This document shows, in pieces, positions 34,147 to 44,601 of a stretch of 64,000 nt of DNA. The translations under genes and the position numbers were made by a program. Position 1 is the stretch's first letter. Each line of letters begins with the position of its first letter. The DNA comes from CALEMW01 sp964343835 (lineage in GTDB: Bacteria; Krumholzibacteriota; Krumholzibacteriia; LZORAL124-64-63). The stretch is taken from the NCBI GenBank assembly GCA_964343835.1, contig CAYFKR010000006.1, positions 1 to 64,000 on the forward strand. Direction: 5' to 3'. The notes under the pieces are model-generated. The model was not told the origin of the DNA. It did not search any database and worked only from the letters and a program-made list of their open reading frames with translations.

Positions 34147-35424
34147 ATGGACGACGACAAGCGCGGACTCCGTCCCTCCCTTCCCCTGGTGGCCGTGGGC
34201 GCGGCCCTGCTGTTGCTGCTGCTCTGCATCGGCGGCGACGCCTTCGCCCAGGGCCACGTGCGGGCCATGGGCATGGGCAACGCCTACACCGCCGCCTCCC
34301 GCGGCCTCGACGCCGTGGACTGGAACCCCGCCAACCTGGTCATCAGCCGCGACTCGGGCCTGCAGATCGGACTCGCGTCGGTGGCCGTGGACCTGAACAA
34401 CAACAGCTACTCCCTCGCCCGCTACAACGAGATCTCCGGCACCACGCTGACCGAGGCCGACAAGCAGCTGCTTCTGGACGACATCCCCACCGAGGGCCTG
34501 ATCATGGACGCCAACGTGCGGGCCTCGGCCCTGGGCGTCTGCGCCGGTCCCTTCGCCCTGTCGGTCCAGGGCATCGGGGGCGGCAGCGGCACGCTGGACA
34601 AGGACTTCTTCGACCTGATCCTCATGGGCAACGAGATCGGTCAGGCCTTCTCGTTCGACGACACCGATGGCGAGGCCTACGCCCTGGCCTCCGCGACCCT
34701 CTCCTGGGCCACACCGCTGATCACCCGGCGCACCCACCGCCTCGCGCTGGGCGTCAACGCCCGCTACCTCCACGGGTTGTATGACGTCCGCGTCGAGGAG
34801 GCGACCGGCGGTATCGTGGCCGACATGGACGGGGTGCGCGGGTCCGCCGACGCCGCCTACCTCACCTCGCGCGGCGGAAGCGGCTGGGCCGTGGACGTGG
34901 GCCTCGCCCTCCAGGCTCCCCGGGGCTGGACCTTCGGCCTGATGGTGGGCGGAGCGGCCAGCCGTCTGGACTGGAACACCGACGTGGAGCGCAGCGAGTG
35001 GCACGCGTCGGCCGACTCACTGAGCGCCGCCACCGACGACTTCGACGCCGCCGTCGCCACCTCCGACACCACCTACGCCGCCGACCCGTACAGCAGCGAC
35101 CTGCCCCGGGTGGTCAGCCTGGGCGCCAGCAACCGCTGGGGCCGCCTGCTGTATGCGGTGGACGTGAGCCGGGCCATCGAGGAGCGGGCCGGCGTGTCGG
35201 CGCGGACGATGGTGAACGCGGGGTTCGAACTGCGGCTGGCGTCGTGGTTCAAGCCGAGGATCGGCTTCGGCTGGGGCGGCGCCACGCAGCGGCGCTCGTC
35301 GGCGGGGCTGGGCCTGGGGCTCGGGCCGCTGAAGTGGGACATCGCCGTGGCGAACCACGGGTCCATCATCCCCGACGACTCGAAGGGCGTGAGCGTGGCC
35401 TCGGCCTTCGGGCTGGAGTTCTAG
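34147..35424 (+). CDS. Outer-membrane barrel of the PorV/TraF/DUF5723-like type
   Basis: 425 aa. Signal peptide (LPLVAVGAALLLLLLCIGGDAFAQ) followed by GHVRAMGMGNAYTAASRGLDAVDWNPANL, the start pattern shared by UPF0164/PorV, TraF-like and DUF5723 barrels. Amphipathic strands continue to the end ASAFGLEF (terminal Phe). Exact family uncertain. The start at 34147 has AAGGAG eight bases upstream; a Met at 34108 overlaps the lipoprotein gene and lacks a site. Probably functions with the upstream lipoprotein at the outer membrane. It ends 4 bases from the convergent lipoate ligase gene with no visible terminator. Confidence 0.75.
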   Translation: MDDDKRGLRPSLPLVAVGAALLLLLLCIGGDAFAQGHVRAMGMGNAYTAASRGLDAVDWNPANLVISRDSGLQIGLASVAVDLNNNSYSLARYNEISGTTLTEADKQLLLDDIPTEGLIMDANVRASALGVCAGPFALSVQGIGGGSGTLDKDFFDLILMGNEIGQAFSFDDTDGEAYALASATLSWATPLITRRTHRLALGVNARYLHGLYDVRVEEATGGIVADMDGVRGSADAAYLTSRGGSGWAVDVGLALQAPRGWTFGLMVGGAASRLDWNTDVERSEWHASADSLSAATDDFDAAVATSDTTYAADPYSSDLPRVVSLGASNRWGRLLYAVDVSRAIEERAGVSARTMVNAGFELRLASWFKPRIGFGWGGATQRRSSAGLGLGLGPLKWDIAVANHGSIIPDDSKGVSVASAFGLEF

Positions 35425-35428
35425 AAGA

Positions 35429-36193
35429 TCAGGGGTTGTTGCGGGGCCGGATGGAGGACCCTTCCTCCACCGGTTCCAGAGCGAGGACCTCGGCGAACGA
35501 CCGGACGAGCAGGCCGGTCGCCTCGTCGAGGTCCTGTTCGTTCAGGTCCCGTCCGAGCTCCCGCGAGAGATCGGTGGTGGCGTCCAGCAACGCTTCGCGG
35601 CGGCCGGGCGTGTTCTCCGCCCCGGGCAGCACGTCGAGCAGATCCACATGGGCCGGACCGGCCAGGATCGAGCCGTGCTGCAGGAAGACCCCTTCGCTGC
35701 GGCGCTGCGCCGAACCGATGATCTTGCGTCCCCCCACCGTCACCTCGTGCCGTCCCGCCGACTGGAAGCACACCGCGCCGCGGGCTTCCTCCAGGCTCTC
35801 CCCCTCGCTGATGTCCGGCGCCAGGCCCAGGGCCTCGAGGAAGGCGACCAGGGCCCGGTTGATGGTCATGTAGGTGGCGTGGAGGTTCTCGCCGAACAGG
35901 TCCGACGGCGAGGTGCCGACCACGGCATAGGTCAGCTCCTGCGCGTGGAGGATGGCACGGCCGCCGGTGGGGCGGCGCACCAGGTCCCAGCCGCGCTCGG
36001 CGATGACGTCGTGGGCGAAGCCGTCGTCGGGCTGGTGCCAGCCCCGGGTCACCGACCAGGGCCGCCAGCGGTACACGCGGAGGACGGGATCGTCGCCCGG
36101 CGCGTGCTCCTCGAGCAGGCGGGCGTCGGCGGACATGTTGACGGCCCCCGGCAGGGGGCCGTCGCGGTACACGCGGAGCTTCACGGCGCTCAT
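35429..36193 (-). CDS. lplA: Lipoate-protein ligase A family protein
   Basis: 254 aa. The biotin/lipoate ligase fold shows RWRPWSVTRGWHQ, RRPTGGRAILHAQELTYAVV (the RRxxGGGAVxH signature with one change) and GRKIIGSAQRRSEGVFLQHGSIL with the catalytic Lys. It attaches lipoate or octanoate to carrier proteins. Last gene of the glycine cleavage operon and coupled to gcvPB (ATGA), so the likely target is GcvH encoded in the same operon (inference). It could be an octanoyltransferase of the LipM type, which has the same fold. Confidence 0.85.
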   Translation of the reverse strand: MSAVKLRVYRDGPLPGAVNMSADARLLEEHAPGDDPVLRVYRWRPWSVTRGWHQPDDGFAHDVIAERGWDLVRRPTGGRAILHAQELTYAVVGTSPSDLFGENLHATYMTINRALVAFLEALGLAPDISEGESLEEARGAVCFQSAGRHEVTVGGRKIIGSAQRRSEGVFLQHGSILAGPAHVDLLDVLPGAENTPGRREALLDATTDLSRELGRDLNEQDLDEATGLLVRSFAEVLALEPVEEGSSIRPRNNP

Positions 36194-37688
36194 CCGCAGT
36201 TGCAGGGGCCGAGCCAGCTCAGGTCGGGCTGGCGGGCGGCCCGGGCCTCGTCCATGCGGCCCACCGGCGTGTGGACCGGGGCGCTGCGCAGGATCTCCGG
36301 GTCCTCGGCCGCCTCGGCGCGGATGGCCCGCAGGATCTCCACGAACTCGTCGAGGGTCTCCCTGGACTCGGTCTCCGTGGGCTCGATCATCATGGCCTCC
36401 TCGACGATCAGCGGGAAGTAGATCGTCGGGGCGTGCACGCCGTAGTCGAGCAGGCGCTTGGCCACGTCGAGGGTGCGGACGCCGTACTGCTCCTTCCAGT
36501 CGGTGCCGGTGGCGATGAACTCGTGGAGGCAGCCCTCGGCCTGGTCCACCCGCAGCAACCCCTCGGACGTGAGGCGCTCGAGCAGGTAGTTGGCGTTGAG
36601 CACCGCCCGTTCCGCCACGCGCTCCAGGCCGTCGCCGCCGAGGCGCAGGATGTAGGTCAGCGCCCGCAGGCACACCCCCACGTTGCCCTGGTAGGCGTGG
36701 ATGGCCGGGCGGTCCTCCCCTTCGTGATGATCGAGGCGATAGACGCCGTCGGTCTCCACGATGGTGGGGCCGGGCAGGAAGGGGGCCAGCTCCGCCGTCA
36801 CGCAGATGGGACCCGCGCCGGGACCGCCGCCGCCGTGGGGCGTGGAGAACGTCTTGTGGAGGTTCAGGTGCACCACGTCGAAGCCCATCTTCGCCGGGTG
36901 GGCCTTGCCCAGGATGGCGTTCATATTGGCGCCGTCCATGTACAGGCGGCCGCCGGCCTCGTGGATGATGCGGGCCACCTCGACGATGTCCGTCTCGAAC
37001 AGGCCGAGGGTGTTGGGATTGGTGATCATGATGCCCGCGGTGTTCGGGCCGCAGGCGGCGCGGACGGCCTCGGGGTCCAGGCGGCCGTCGTCGCCGGACG
37101 GGATGGTCACGGGCTTCATGCCGGTCAGGACCACCGACGCCGGGTTGGTGCCGTGGGCCGAATCGGGGATGAGCACCTCGTCGCGGTGGGCCTCGCCGTT
37201 GGCCACGTGCAGGGCGCGGATCACGTGCATGCCCAGGAACTCGCCCTGGGCGCCGGCGGCCGGCACCAGGCTGCAGGCGTCGAAACCGGTGATGCGGCAG
37301 AGGGCGTCCTGCAGCAGGTGCAGGGCGCAGAGCAGGCCCTGGATGTCTGCCTCGTCCTGCTCGGGATGCAGGTCCGCGAAGCCGGGCAGGGCCGCCACCT
37401 TCTCGTTGAGCCGCGGGTTGTACTTCATGGTGCAGCTGCCCAGGGGGTACATGCCGCGCTCGATGTGGTGGTTCAGGCCGGACAGGCGCGTGTAGTGGCG
37501 CATGACCTCGGGCTCCGACAGCGACGGCAGGTCCGCCGGCTCGGCCCGCAGGTACTCCGCCGGGAGGGTCGTGTCGGGCTCGTCGCCGTCCCAGGCGGGC
37601 ATGGTCGTGGCGCGACGGCCTGCGCGACCGCTTTCGAAGAGGTTGGGCTGCAGGTTGGCGCCCCAGCGGCGGGGTTCGACGTTCCGGC

Positions 37689-37692
<4 letters not shown>
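36190..37692 (-). CDS. gcvPB: Glycine dehydrogenase (decarboxylating) subunit 2
   Basis: 500 aa, C-terminal half of P-protein in the two-subunit type. It decarboxylates glycine with PLP and passes the aminomethyl group to lipoyl-GcvH. Motifs: GSCTMKYNPRLNE, AAGAQGEFLGM, DSAHGTNPAS, DGANMNAI and HLNLHKTFSTPHGGGGPG, in which the Lys binds PLP. Ends with a short Cys-containing tail (LGPCNCG). The start overlaps the gcvPA stop (ATGA). Confidence 0.96.
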
Positions 37693-39089
<1,397 letters not shown>

Positions 39090-39092
39090 GGA

Positions 39093-39461
39093 TCAGCCTC
39101 CGATCAGGTCCTGGTAGGCGTCGGCGTCCAGCAGCGCGTTGAGCTGCGAGGCGTCGTCCATCTTCACCTTGAAGAGCCAGCCGTCTTCCATCGGCTGCTG
39201 GTTCACGAGCTCGGGGGCGTCCAGGACGGCCTCGTTGACCTCGGCCACCTCGCCGCTCACGGGACAGTAGAGGTCCTCAACCGACTTGACGGTCTCGATG
39301 GTGCCCACGGCGTCGCCCTCGGACACGGCCGAGCCCGACTCGGGCAGCTCCAGGAAGACCACGTCGCCCAGCTCGTCGGCGGCGTACTCGGTCACGCCGA
39401 TCGTGGCCACGTCACCATCGACGGCCACCCACTCGTGCTCCTTCGTGTACATGCGATCCAC
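39093..39461 (-). CDS. gcvH: Glycine cleavage system H protein
   Basis: 122 aa lipoyl carrier. Starts with MYTKEHEWV after three residues; a GTG start at 39461 behind GGAG is preferred, with ATG at 39452 as alternative. The lipoylation site is the Lys in IETVKSVEDLYCPVSGEV, followed by VNEAVLDAPELVNQQPMEDGWLFKVK. It shuttles the aminomethyl group between P and T proteins. Located between gcvT and gcvPA, with the lipoate ligase in the same operon. Confidence 0.97.
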   Translation of the reverse strand: MDRMYTKEHEWVAVDGDVATIGVTEYAADELGDVVFLELPESGSAVSEGDAVGTIETVKSVEDLYCPVSGEVAEVNEAVLDAPELVNQQPMEDGWLFKVKMDDASQLNALLDADAYQDLIGG

Positions 39462-39481
39462 GGCGTTCTCCTTCGCTCGAC

Positions 39482-40654
39482 TCAGGGGGTGCGCTCGGCC
39501 CGGGGGTCGCCCTTGACCCGGGCCGGCATGAACGGAAGCGGGACGGTGCGGACCCGGGCGCGGCGGCCGCGGATCTCCACCTCGAGTTCGGCGTCGACGG
39601 CGTCGACGTCCACCAGGGCCAGGGCCAGCGAGCGCTCCAGGCTGGGGCTGCGCGTGCCGCTGGTCACGGCGCCCACGCGCCGCTCCCCGACGAAGATCTC
39701 GGCGTCCTGGCGGGCGATGGGAGCCGGTCGGCCCTCCTTTTCCGGCAGGACCTCCAGGCCCACGATGCGACGGGGAGCCCCCGCCTTCTTCTGGGCCGCG
39801 ATGACGTCACGGCCCGTGAACTCACGGTTCTTCAGGCGCACGGCCCAGCCGATGCCGGCCTCCAGGGGCGTGACGTCCTCGGTGAGCTCGTGGCCGTACA
39901 GGGAGTAGGCCATCTCGAAGCGCAGGGTGTCGCGGGCGGCCAGGCCGATGGGCTCCACACCCAGGTCGGCGCCCGCCTCGAGCAGCTCGTCCCAGAGGGC
40001 GACGGCGTCGGCCGCGGGGATGTACAGCTCGTAGCCCCGCTCCCCCGTGTAGCCGGTGCGCGACACGATCCAGCGGCCGGAGGGGCCGTCGTGGAGCAGG
40101 CAGGCGTAGAAATCGAGGGCCTCGATGTCCGCGGCGCGGCCGTTCAGCGCGCCCAGACGGGTCGTCAGGACGGTGGCCTCGGGCCCCTGGACGGCGATCA
40201 TGGCGGTGGCGTCGCTGACGTCGTCCAGCGTCACGCCGTCGGCGCCGGCGGCGCGGGCCTCGAGCCAGGCGGCGATCTTGGCGTGGTTGGCGGCGTTGCA
40301 GACCACCATCCACTCGTCGTCGCCGAGATGGTAGACGAGCATGTCGTCCAGGACGCGGCCCTGCTCGTTGCACATGGCGGTGTAGACCACCCGGCCGGCC
40401 TCCAGGCCCGTCACCCGGTTGGTGGTCAGGCCGTCGAGCCAGGCTTCGGCCCCGGCGCCCCGCACCAGGATTTCGCCCATGTGGGTGATGTCGAAAAGCC
40501 CCACCTTCCCGCGCACGACGGCGTGCTCGGCCAGGACGCCCCGGTACTGCACGGGCATCTCGAAGCCGGCGAAGGGCACCATGCGGGCACCGTGCTCGCG
40601 GTGGCGTTCGGTGAGCGGGGTGGACCGGAGGTCCGTGGTCTCGGAACGGGTCAT
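39482..40654 (-). CDS. gcvT: Glycine cleavage system T protein (aminomethyltransferase)
   Basis: 390 aa. It releases ammonia from aminomethyl-GcvH and makes methylene-tetrahydrofolate. Family motifs: LTERHREHGARMVPFAGFEMPVQY, GLFDITHMGEI, TNRV, RTGYTGERGYELYIPA, GLAARDTLRFEMAYSLYGHEL and GWAVRLKN. GGAG lies ten bases upstream. First gene of gcvT-gcvH-gcvPA-gcvPB-lplA, with a promoter at 40729-40757. Confidence 0.96.
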   Translation of the reverse strand: MTRSETTDLRSTPLTERHREHGARMVPFAGFEMPVQYRGVLAEHAVVRGKVGLFDITHMGEILVRGAGAEAWLDGLTTNRVTGLEAGRVVYTAMCNEQGRVLDDMLVYHLGDDEWMVVCNAANHAKIAAWLEARAAGADGVTLDDVSDATAMIAVQGPEATVLTTRLGALNGRAADIEALDFYACLLHDGPSGRWIVSRTGYTGERGYELYIPAADAVALWDELLEAGADLGVEPIGLAARDTLRFEMAYSLYGHELTEDVTPLEAGIGWAVRLKNREFTGRDVIAAQKKAGAPRRIVGLEVLPEKEGRPAPIARQDAEIFVGERRVGAVTSGTRSPSLERSLALALVDVDAVDAELEVEIRGRRARVRTVPLPFMPARVKGDPRAERTP

Positions 40655-40728
40655 GTCGGCTCCTCACCTCTGCGGTCGGACCGGGCGGTCCGAGGTGCGA
40701 CGGCGCGTCGGCCGTCGGGACCGGCTCC

Positions 40729-40757
40729 AATCTAGGACGGCCGGAGCCGCTCGCCAA
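40729..40757 (-). promoter_or_regulatory. Possible sigma70 promoter of the gcv operon
   Basis: Minus strand TTGGCG (40752-40757), 17 bp, TAGATT (40729-40734); four of six in each box. The leader of about 68 bases contains a short hairpin (CGACGGC 40698-40704 with GCCGTCG 40711-40717). No glycine riboswitch core is visible. Confidence 0.45.
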
Positions 40758-40786
40758 GGGCGATGTTCGTGCGCCGGGCCCTCGCC

Positions 40787-43627
40787 TCAGGCCGAGCCGC
40801 GGCCGGTCCCGGAGAAGAGCTCCGCCAGCATGGTCCCGGTGTGGGATTCCGCCGCGGAGGCCACCTCCTCCACCGTGCCCCGGGCCACGATCACCCCGCC
40901 CCCGGCGCCGCCCTCGGGCCCCAGGTCGATCACGTGGTCCGCGCGGCGGATGACCTCGGCGTTGTGCTCGATCACCACCACGGTCTGCCCCTGGGCCACC
41001 AGCCGTCCCACGATGTCCATGAGCCGCGCCACGTCGCAGAAATGCAGGCCCGTGGTGGGCTCGTCCAGGATGTAGAGGGTGCGGCTCTGACGCCCACGCG
41101 ACAGTTCCTTGGACAGCTTCAGCCGCTGGGCCTCACCGCCGCTGAGGGTGGCCCCGGTCTGGCCCAGGCGCAGGTAGCCCAGGCCCACCTCGTCCATCAA
41201 CGTCAGCAGCCGGCGGCAGGGCGAAATGGCGTCGAAGAAGGCCAGGGCCTCCTCCACCGGCATGTCCAGGACGTCGGCGATGGTCTTGCCCTTGAAGTGC
41301 ACCTCGAGGGTCTCGGGATTGAAGCGCTTCCCGTCGCAGCTCTCGCAGGGGACCTCCACGTCGGGCAGGAAGTCCATGGTCAATCGGCGGACGCCGGCGC
41401 CGTCGCAGTCGGGGCAGCGGCCGTCGCCCGTGTTGAAGCTGAAGCGGTTGGCCGCGTAGCCCCGCATCTTGGCCAGCGGCGTGGCGGCGAAGAGCTTGCG
41501 CAGGTGGGTCATCAGCCCGGTGTAGGTGGCCGGCGTGGAGCGCGGCGAGCGGCCGATGGGCGACTGGTCCACCAGCACCACGGCGTTCAGGTGCTCGAGC
41601 CCCTCCACCCCCCGGTGGGGTTCGGCGTCCTGGCCGGCTCCGTGGTAGGCCTTGGCCAGGATGCGGAAGAGGGTCTCATGGACGGCGGTGCTCTTGCCCG
41701 ACCCGGACACGCCGGTCACGACGGTCAGGCGTCCCACCGGGATCTCCAGGTCCACGTCCTTGAGGTTGCGGCCGGTCATGCCCAGGACCCGCAGGAGCTC
41801 GGAGGGAGGCGCGTTCCCGCTGACCGGATCGGGGCGCTGCTCGCCGCCGCGGGCCGCCAGCCAGGCCCCCGTGGCGCTGTCGGGACAGGCCGCCACGGTC
41901 GCGGGCGTGCCCTGGGCCACGATCTCGCCGCCGTGCTCCCCGGCGCCGGGGCCCAGGTCCAGCAGGTGGTCCGCGGCGAGCATCACGTCCAGGTCGTGCT
42001 CCACCACCACCACGCTGTTGCCGCGGTCGCGCAGGCGTTCGAGGGTGGAGATGAGCCTGTGGATGTCCCGGTGATGCAGACCCACGCTGGGCTCGTCCAG
42101 CACGTAGAGGACGCCCGTGAGCTTCGCACCGACCTGGGTGGCCAGGCGTACGCGCTGTCCCTCGCCCCCGGACAGCGTGCTGACGTTGCGCGAGAGGCTC
42201 AGGTAGCCCACGCCCACGTCCACCAGGAAGCGGCAGCGCTCGCGGATCTGATCCGCCACGGGGCCGACCACGGCGGCCTTCACGGGGTCGTCGAAGGACA
42301 GGCCCTCGGCCCAGTCGCGTACCTGGCTCAGGTCCAGCTCCCCCACCTCGCCGATGTGGAGTCCGCCCACCTTCACGGCAAGCGACTCCGACCGCAGGCG
42401 GTGACCGCCGCACGCGCCGCAGGTCTCCGGCGACATGAGGGTTTCGATGCCCTTGCGCACCTTCTCGGACTTGGTCTCGCGGTGGCGACGCAGGAACTCG
42501 GGCACCAGGCCGGTCCAGTCCGCCAGGAAGGCGTCGAAATGGCGGTGGTCCCCGAGGCTCTTCGCCAGCTCCGGAGTGAAGCCGTGGATCATGGCCTCGC
42601 GGGCATCCTCCGGCAGGTCGCTCCACGGCTCGTGGAGAGAGAACTCCATGGCGCCGGAGAGGGCCTCGATCTGGGTGAAGAGCCAGCTGCCCTCCTTGCC
42701 CCTGAGGTACGCCACGGCGCCGTCGGCCAGGCTCAGGGACGGGTCCGGCACCAGCACGTCCTCGCGGATGGTGGGGTGCGAGCCCAGGCCCTGGCATTCC
42801 GGACACGATCCGGCGGGCGAGTTGAAGGAGAAGAGGCGCGGCTCCAGGGGCGGAAAACTGCGGCCGCAGGAGGGGCAGGCGGCCTCGCGGCTGTAGAGGG
42901 TGCGGACGTCGCCCTCCTGCACCAGCACCGTGCCGCCGCTCATCTCCACGGCCCGGCCCACGGCGTCGGACAGGCGGGTCTCCACGCCGGGCCGCACCAC
43001 CAGGCCGTCCACCACCACGGCCACGTCGTGGCGGGCGCCGGGCGCGAGGCCGTCGACGTCGTCCAGGTCACGCATCTCGCCGTCGATCAGGGCGCGCACG
43101 TAGCCGTCGGAGCGCAGGCCGTCGATGAGCTTCTTGTGCGCCCCCTTCCGGCCCGAAACCACCGGGGCCATGATCCACAGGCGGGTGCCCTCGGGGCGCG
43201 CCGCCACCACCGACTGGATCTCGGACAGAGGTCGCGACGAGGCGGACACGTCGCACTCGGGGCAGACCACGTCGCCGCAGCGGGAGTAGAGCAGGCGCAG
43301 GTAGTTGGCGATCTCGGTGACGGTGCCCACGGTGGAGCGGGGGTTGCTGCCCAGGCCCTTCTGGTCGATGGCCAGGGCCGGCGACAGCCCCTCGATGCGG
43401 TCGATGTCGGGCTTGGGGAGCTGGTCCAGGAACTGGTGGGCGAAACTCGAGAGGCTCTCGATGTACCGGCGCTGACCCTCGGCGTAGAGGGTGTCGAAGG
43501 CCAGGGACGACTTGCCGCTGCCGCTGGGGCCGGTCACGACCACCAGCGCGCGGCGGGGCAGTTCGATGTCCAGGTTCCGCAGGTTGTGGACCCGGGCTCC
43601 CTTGATGAGGATCGAACCGTCGGCCAT
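40787..43627 (-). CDS. uvrA: Excinuclease ABC subunit A (UvrA)
   Basis: 946 aa, standard length. DNA-damage recognition subunit of nucleotide excision repair, a dimeric ABC ATPase without membrane domains. First ATPase: GPSGSGKSS with signature LSGGEGQRVRLATQ. Second: GVSGSGKST with LSGGEAQRLKLSKEL. Zinc modules are seen at CPSC...CPEC and CPDC...CESC. The loop QSPIGRSPRSTPATYTG is diagnostic. Start ATG 43627 behind GGGAGA. Probably transcribed from a weak promoter at 43689-43715. Confidence 0.98.
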   Translation of the reverse strand: MADGSILIKGARVHNLRNLDIELPRRALVVVTGPSGSGKSSLAFDTLYAEGQRRYIESLSSFAHQFLDQLPKPDIDRIEGLSPALAIDQKGLGSNPRSTVGTVTEIANYLRLLYSRCGDVVCPECDVSASSRPLSEIQSVVAARPEGTRLWIMAPVVSGRKGAHKKLIDGLRSDGYVRALIDGEMRDLDDVDGLAPGARHDVAVVVDGLVVRPGVETRLSDAVGRAVEMSGGTVLVQEGDVRTLYSREAACPSCGRSFPPLEPRLFSFNSPAGSCPECQGLGSHPTIREDVLVPDPSLSLADGAVAYLRGKEGSWLFTQIEALSGAMEFSLHEPWSDLPEDAREAMIHGFTPELAKSLGDHRHFDAFLADWTGLVPEFLRRHRETKSEKVRKGIETLMSPETCGACGGHRLRSESLAVKVGGLHIGEVGELDLSQVRDWAEGLSFDDPVKAAVVGPVADQIRERCRFLVDVGVGYLSLSRNVSTLSGGEGQRVRLATQVGAKLTGVLYVLDEPSVGLHHRDIHRLISTLERLRDRGNSVVVVEHDLDVMLAADHLLDLGPGAGEHGGEIVAQGTPATVAACPDSATGAWLAARGGEQRPDPVSGNAPPSELLRVLGMTGRNLKDVDLEIPVGRLTVVTGVSGSGKSTAVHETLFRILAKAYHGAGQDAEPHRGVEGLEHLNAVVLVDQSPIGRSPRSTPATYTGLMTHLRKLFAATPLAKMRGYAANRFSFNTGDGRCPDCDGAGVRRLTMDFLPDVEVPCESCDGKRFNPETLEVHFKGKTIADVLDMPVEEALAFFDAISPCRRLLTLMDEVGLGYLRLGQTGATLSGGEAQRLKLSKELSRGRQSRTLYILDEPTTGLHFCDVARLMDIVGRLVAQGQTVVVIEHNAEVIRRADHVIDLGPEGGAGGGVIVARGTVEEVASAAESHTGTMLAELFSGTGRGSA

Positions 43628-43688
43628 GCGATCTCCCTTGGATGTCCGATCAGCGGATGAGCCGGCCGTTCCGGCGCGACCTTCGACG

Positions 43689-43715
43689 TTTATCAGAGCC
43701 GGCCCCGGTCGTCAA
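43689..43715 (-). promoter_or_regulatory. Weak candidate promoter of uvrA
   Basis: Minus strand TTGACG (43710-43715), 15-bp spacer, GATAAA (43689-43694). The spacing is short. It follows the hairpin that ends the cyclophilin gene. Confidence 0.3.
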
Positions 43716-43720
43716 GACGG

Positions 43721-43747
43721 CGGCCCGCACCTGTGGGGTGCGGGCCG
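43721..43747 (-). terminator. G+C hairpin after the cyclophilin gene
   Basis: Ten-base-pair stem CGGCCCGCAC (43721-43730) / GTGCGGGCCG (43738-43747) with a seven-base loop, 24 bases beyond the cyclophilin stop. On the minus strand only a poor T-stretch (CGTCTTGAC) follows, so termination may be partial. Confidence 0.55.
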
Positions 43748-43770
43748 CGGGCAGCGGTCGGCAGGCGGGG

Positions 43771-44493
43771 TCACTCGCCGGCCGAAGCGGAGACGTCGGC
43801 GGCTTCCCAGGCCTCGCGCTCCTCGGCGGTCAGGCCGTCGAGCCCCTCGATCACCGTGAAGCCCGTGATGGCCACCGGCTCCTTGGGGTTGTCGTTGCGG
43901 TCGCGGGGCGACTCCACGATGGCGTCGATCACGTCGAAGCCCGTCACCGTGCGGCCGAAGGCCGTGTACTTGTTGTCCAGGTGCGGAGCGTCGGCCACGC
44001 AGATGAAGAACTGGCTGCCACCGGAGTTCGGATCGCGGGAGCGGGCCATGGACAGCACGCCGCGCAGGTGGGACGTGTCGTTGAACTCGGCCTTGATGGC
44101 GGCCTCGGCGGGGATGCCCGCGAAGCCGCGCGCGTCGAGCTTGGCGCGGAGGGCCTCGAGGGCCGCGAAGTCGTCGGCGTCCAGGACGTCGGCCCAGGAG
44201 GGGCCGCCGGTGCCGTCGTTGGCGCGGTTGTCGTCCTTGGACAGGGGGTCGCCGCCCTGGATCATGAAGCCGGGGATGACCCGGTGGAAGGTGGTGCCGG
44301 TGTAGAAGCCCTTCGCCCCGAGGGCCGTGAAGTTGGCCACGTGGTTGGGGGCCTTCTCCGGGGCCATGACCAGCAGCACGTCGCCGGCGTCGGTGGTCAG
44401 GCGCACGAAGGTCTGGGCCGAGGCGGCGGTGCAGGCGATCAGGACGAGGGCCGCGAGGAGCGGGGCGATGCGACGGGATGCGCTTCGGATCAT
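43771..44493 (-). CDS. Secreted peptidyl-prolyl cis-trans isomerase, cyclophilin type
   Basis: 240 aa. Signal peptide (LLAALVLIACTAASAQ); LIAC could also act as a lipobox. The cyclophilin core shows FHRVIPGFMIQGGDP, LSMARSRDPNSGGSQFFIC and LDNKYTAFGRTVTGFDVIDAI. It contains an insert of about 45 residues (ANDGTGGPSWADVL to EAAIKAEFND) between the Arg-containing active-site motif and MAR. It isomerises prolyl bonds and helps folding of envelope proteins in the periplasm. GGAGG seven bases upstream. Divergent from the cysteine desulfurase-like gene. Confidence 0.92.
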   Translation of the reverse strand: MIRSASRRIAPLLAALVLIACTAASAQTFVRLTTDAGDVLLVMAPEKAPNHVANFTALGAKGFYTGTTFHRVIPGFMIQGGDPLSKDDNRANDGTGGPSWADVLDADDFAALEALRAKLDARGFAGIPAEAAIKAEFNDTSHLRGVLSMARSRDPNSGGSQFFICVADAPHLDNKYTAFGRTVTGFDVIDAIVESPRDRNDNPKEPVAITGFTVIEGLDGLTAEEREAWEAADVSASAGE

Positions 44494-44524
44494 GGAATAC
44501 CTCCGGTGTTCGGTTCGATCGGAC

Positions 44525-44553
44525 AGGATCGTCTCCCGACCGCCGGATGGCAA
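44525..44553 (-). promoter_or_regulatory. Possible promoter of the cyclophilin gene
   Basis: Minus strand TTGCCA (44548-44553), 17 bp, GATCCT (44525-44530). The -35 is good and the -10 weak. It is placed 31 bases before the ATG. Confidence 0.35.
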
Positions 44554-44565
44554 CACCGGATTCCC

Positions 44566-44594
44566 TTGCCGGGTCCCGATCCATCCCGGATACT
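44566..44594 (+). promoter_or_regulatory. Possible promoter giving a near-leaderless cysteine desulfurase-like mRNA
   Basis: TTGCCG (44566-44571), 17 bp, GATACT (44589-44594). The -10 ends 7 bases before the ATG at 44602, so the transcript would start at or next to the A of ATG. No Shine-Dalgarno motif is seen before this gene, which agrees with leaderless translation. Confidence 0.35.
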
Positions 44595-44601
44595 TCCGCC
44601 C

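Noticed and set aside
40655..40757. Glycine riboswitch before the gcv operon
   Set aside because: The leader is only about 70 bases and shows one small hairpin; the conserved glycine aptamer pattern is absent.
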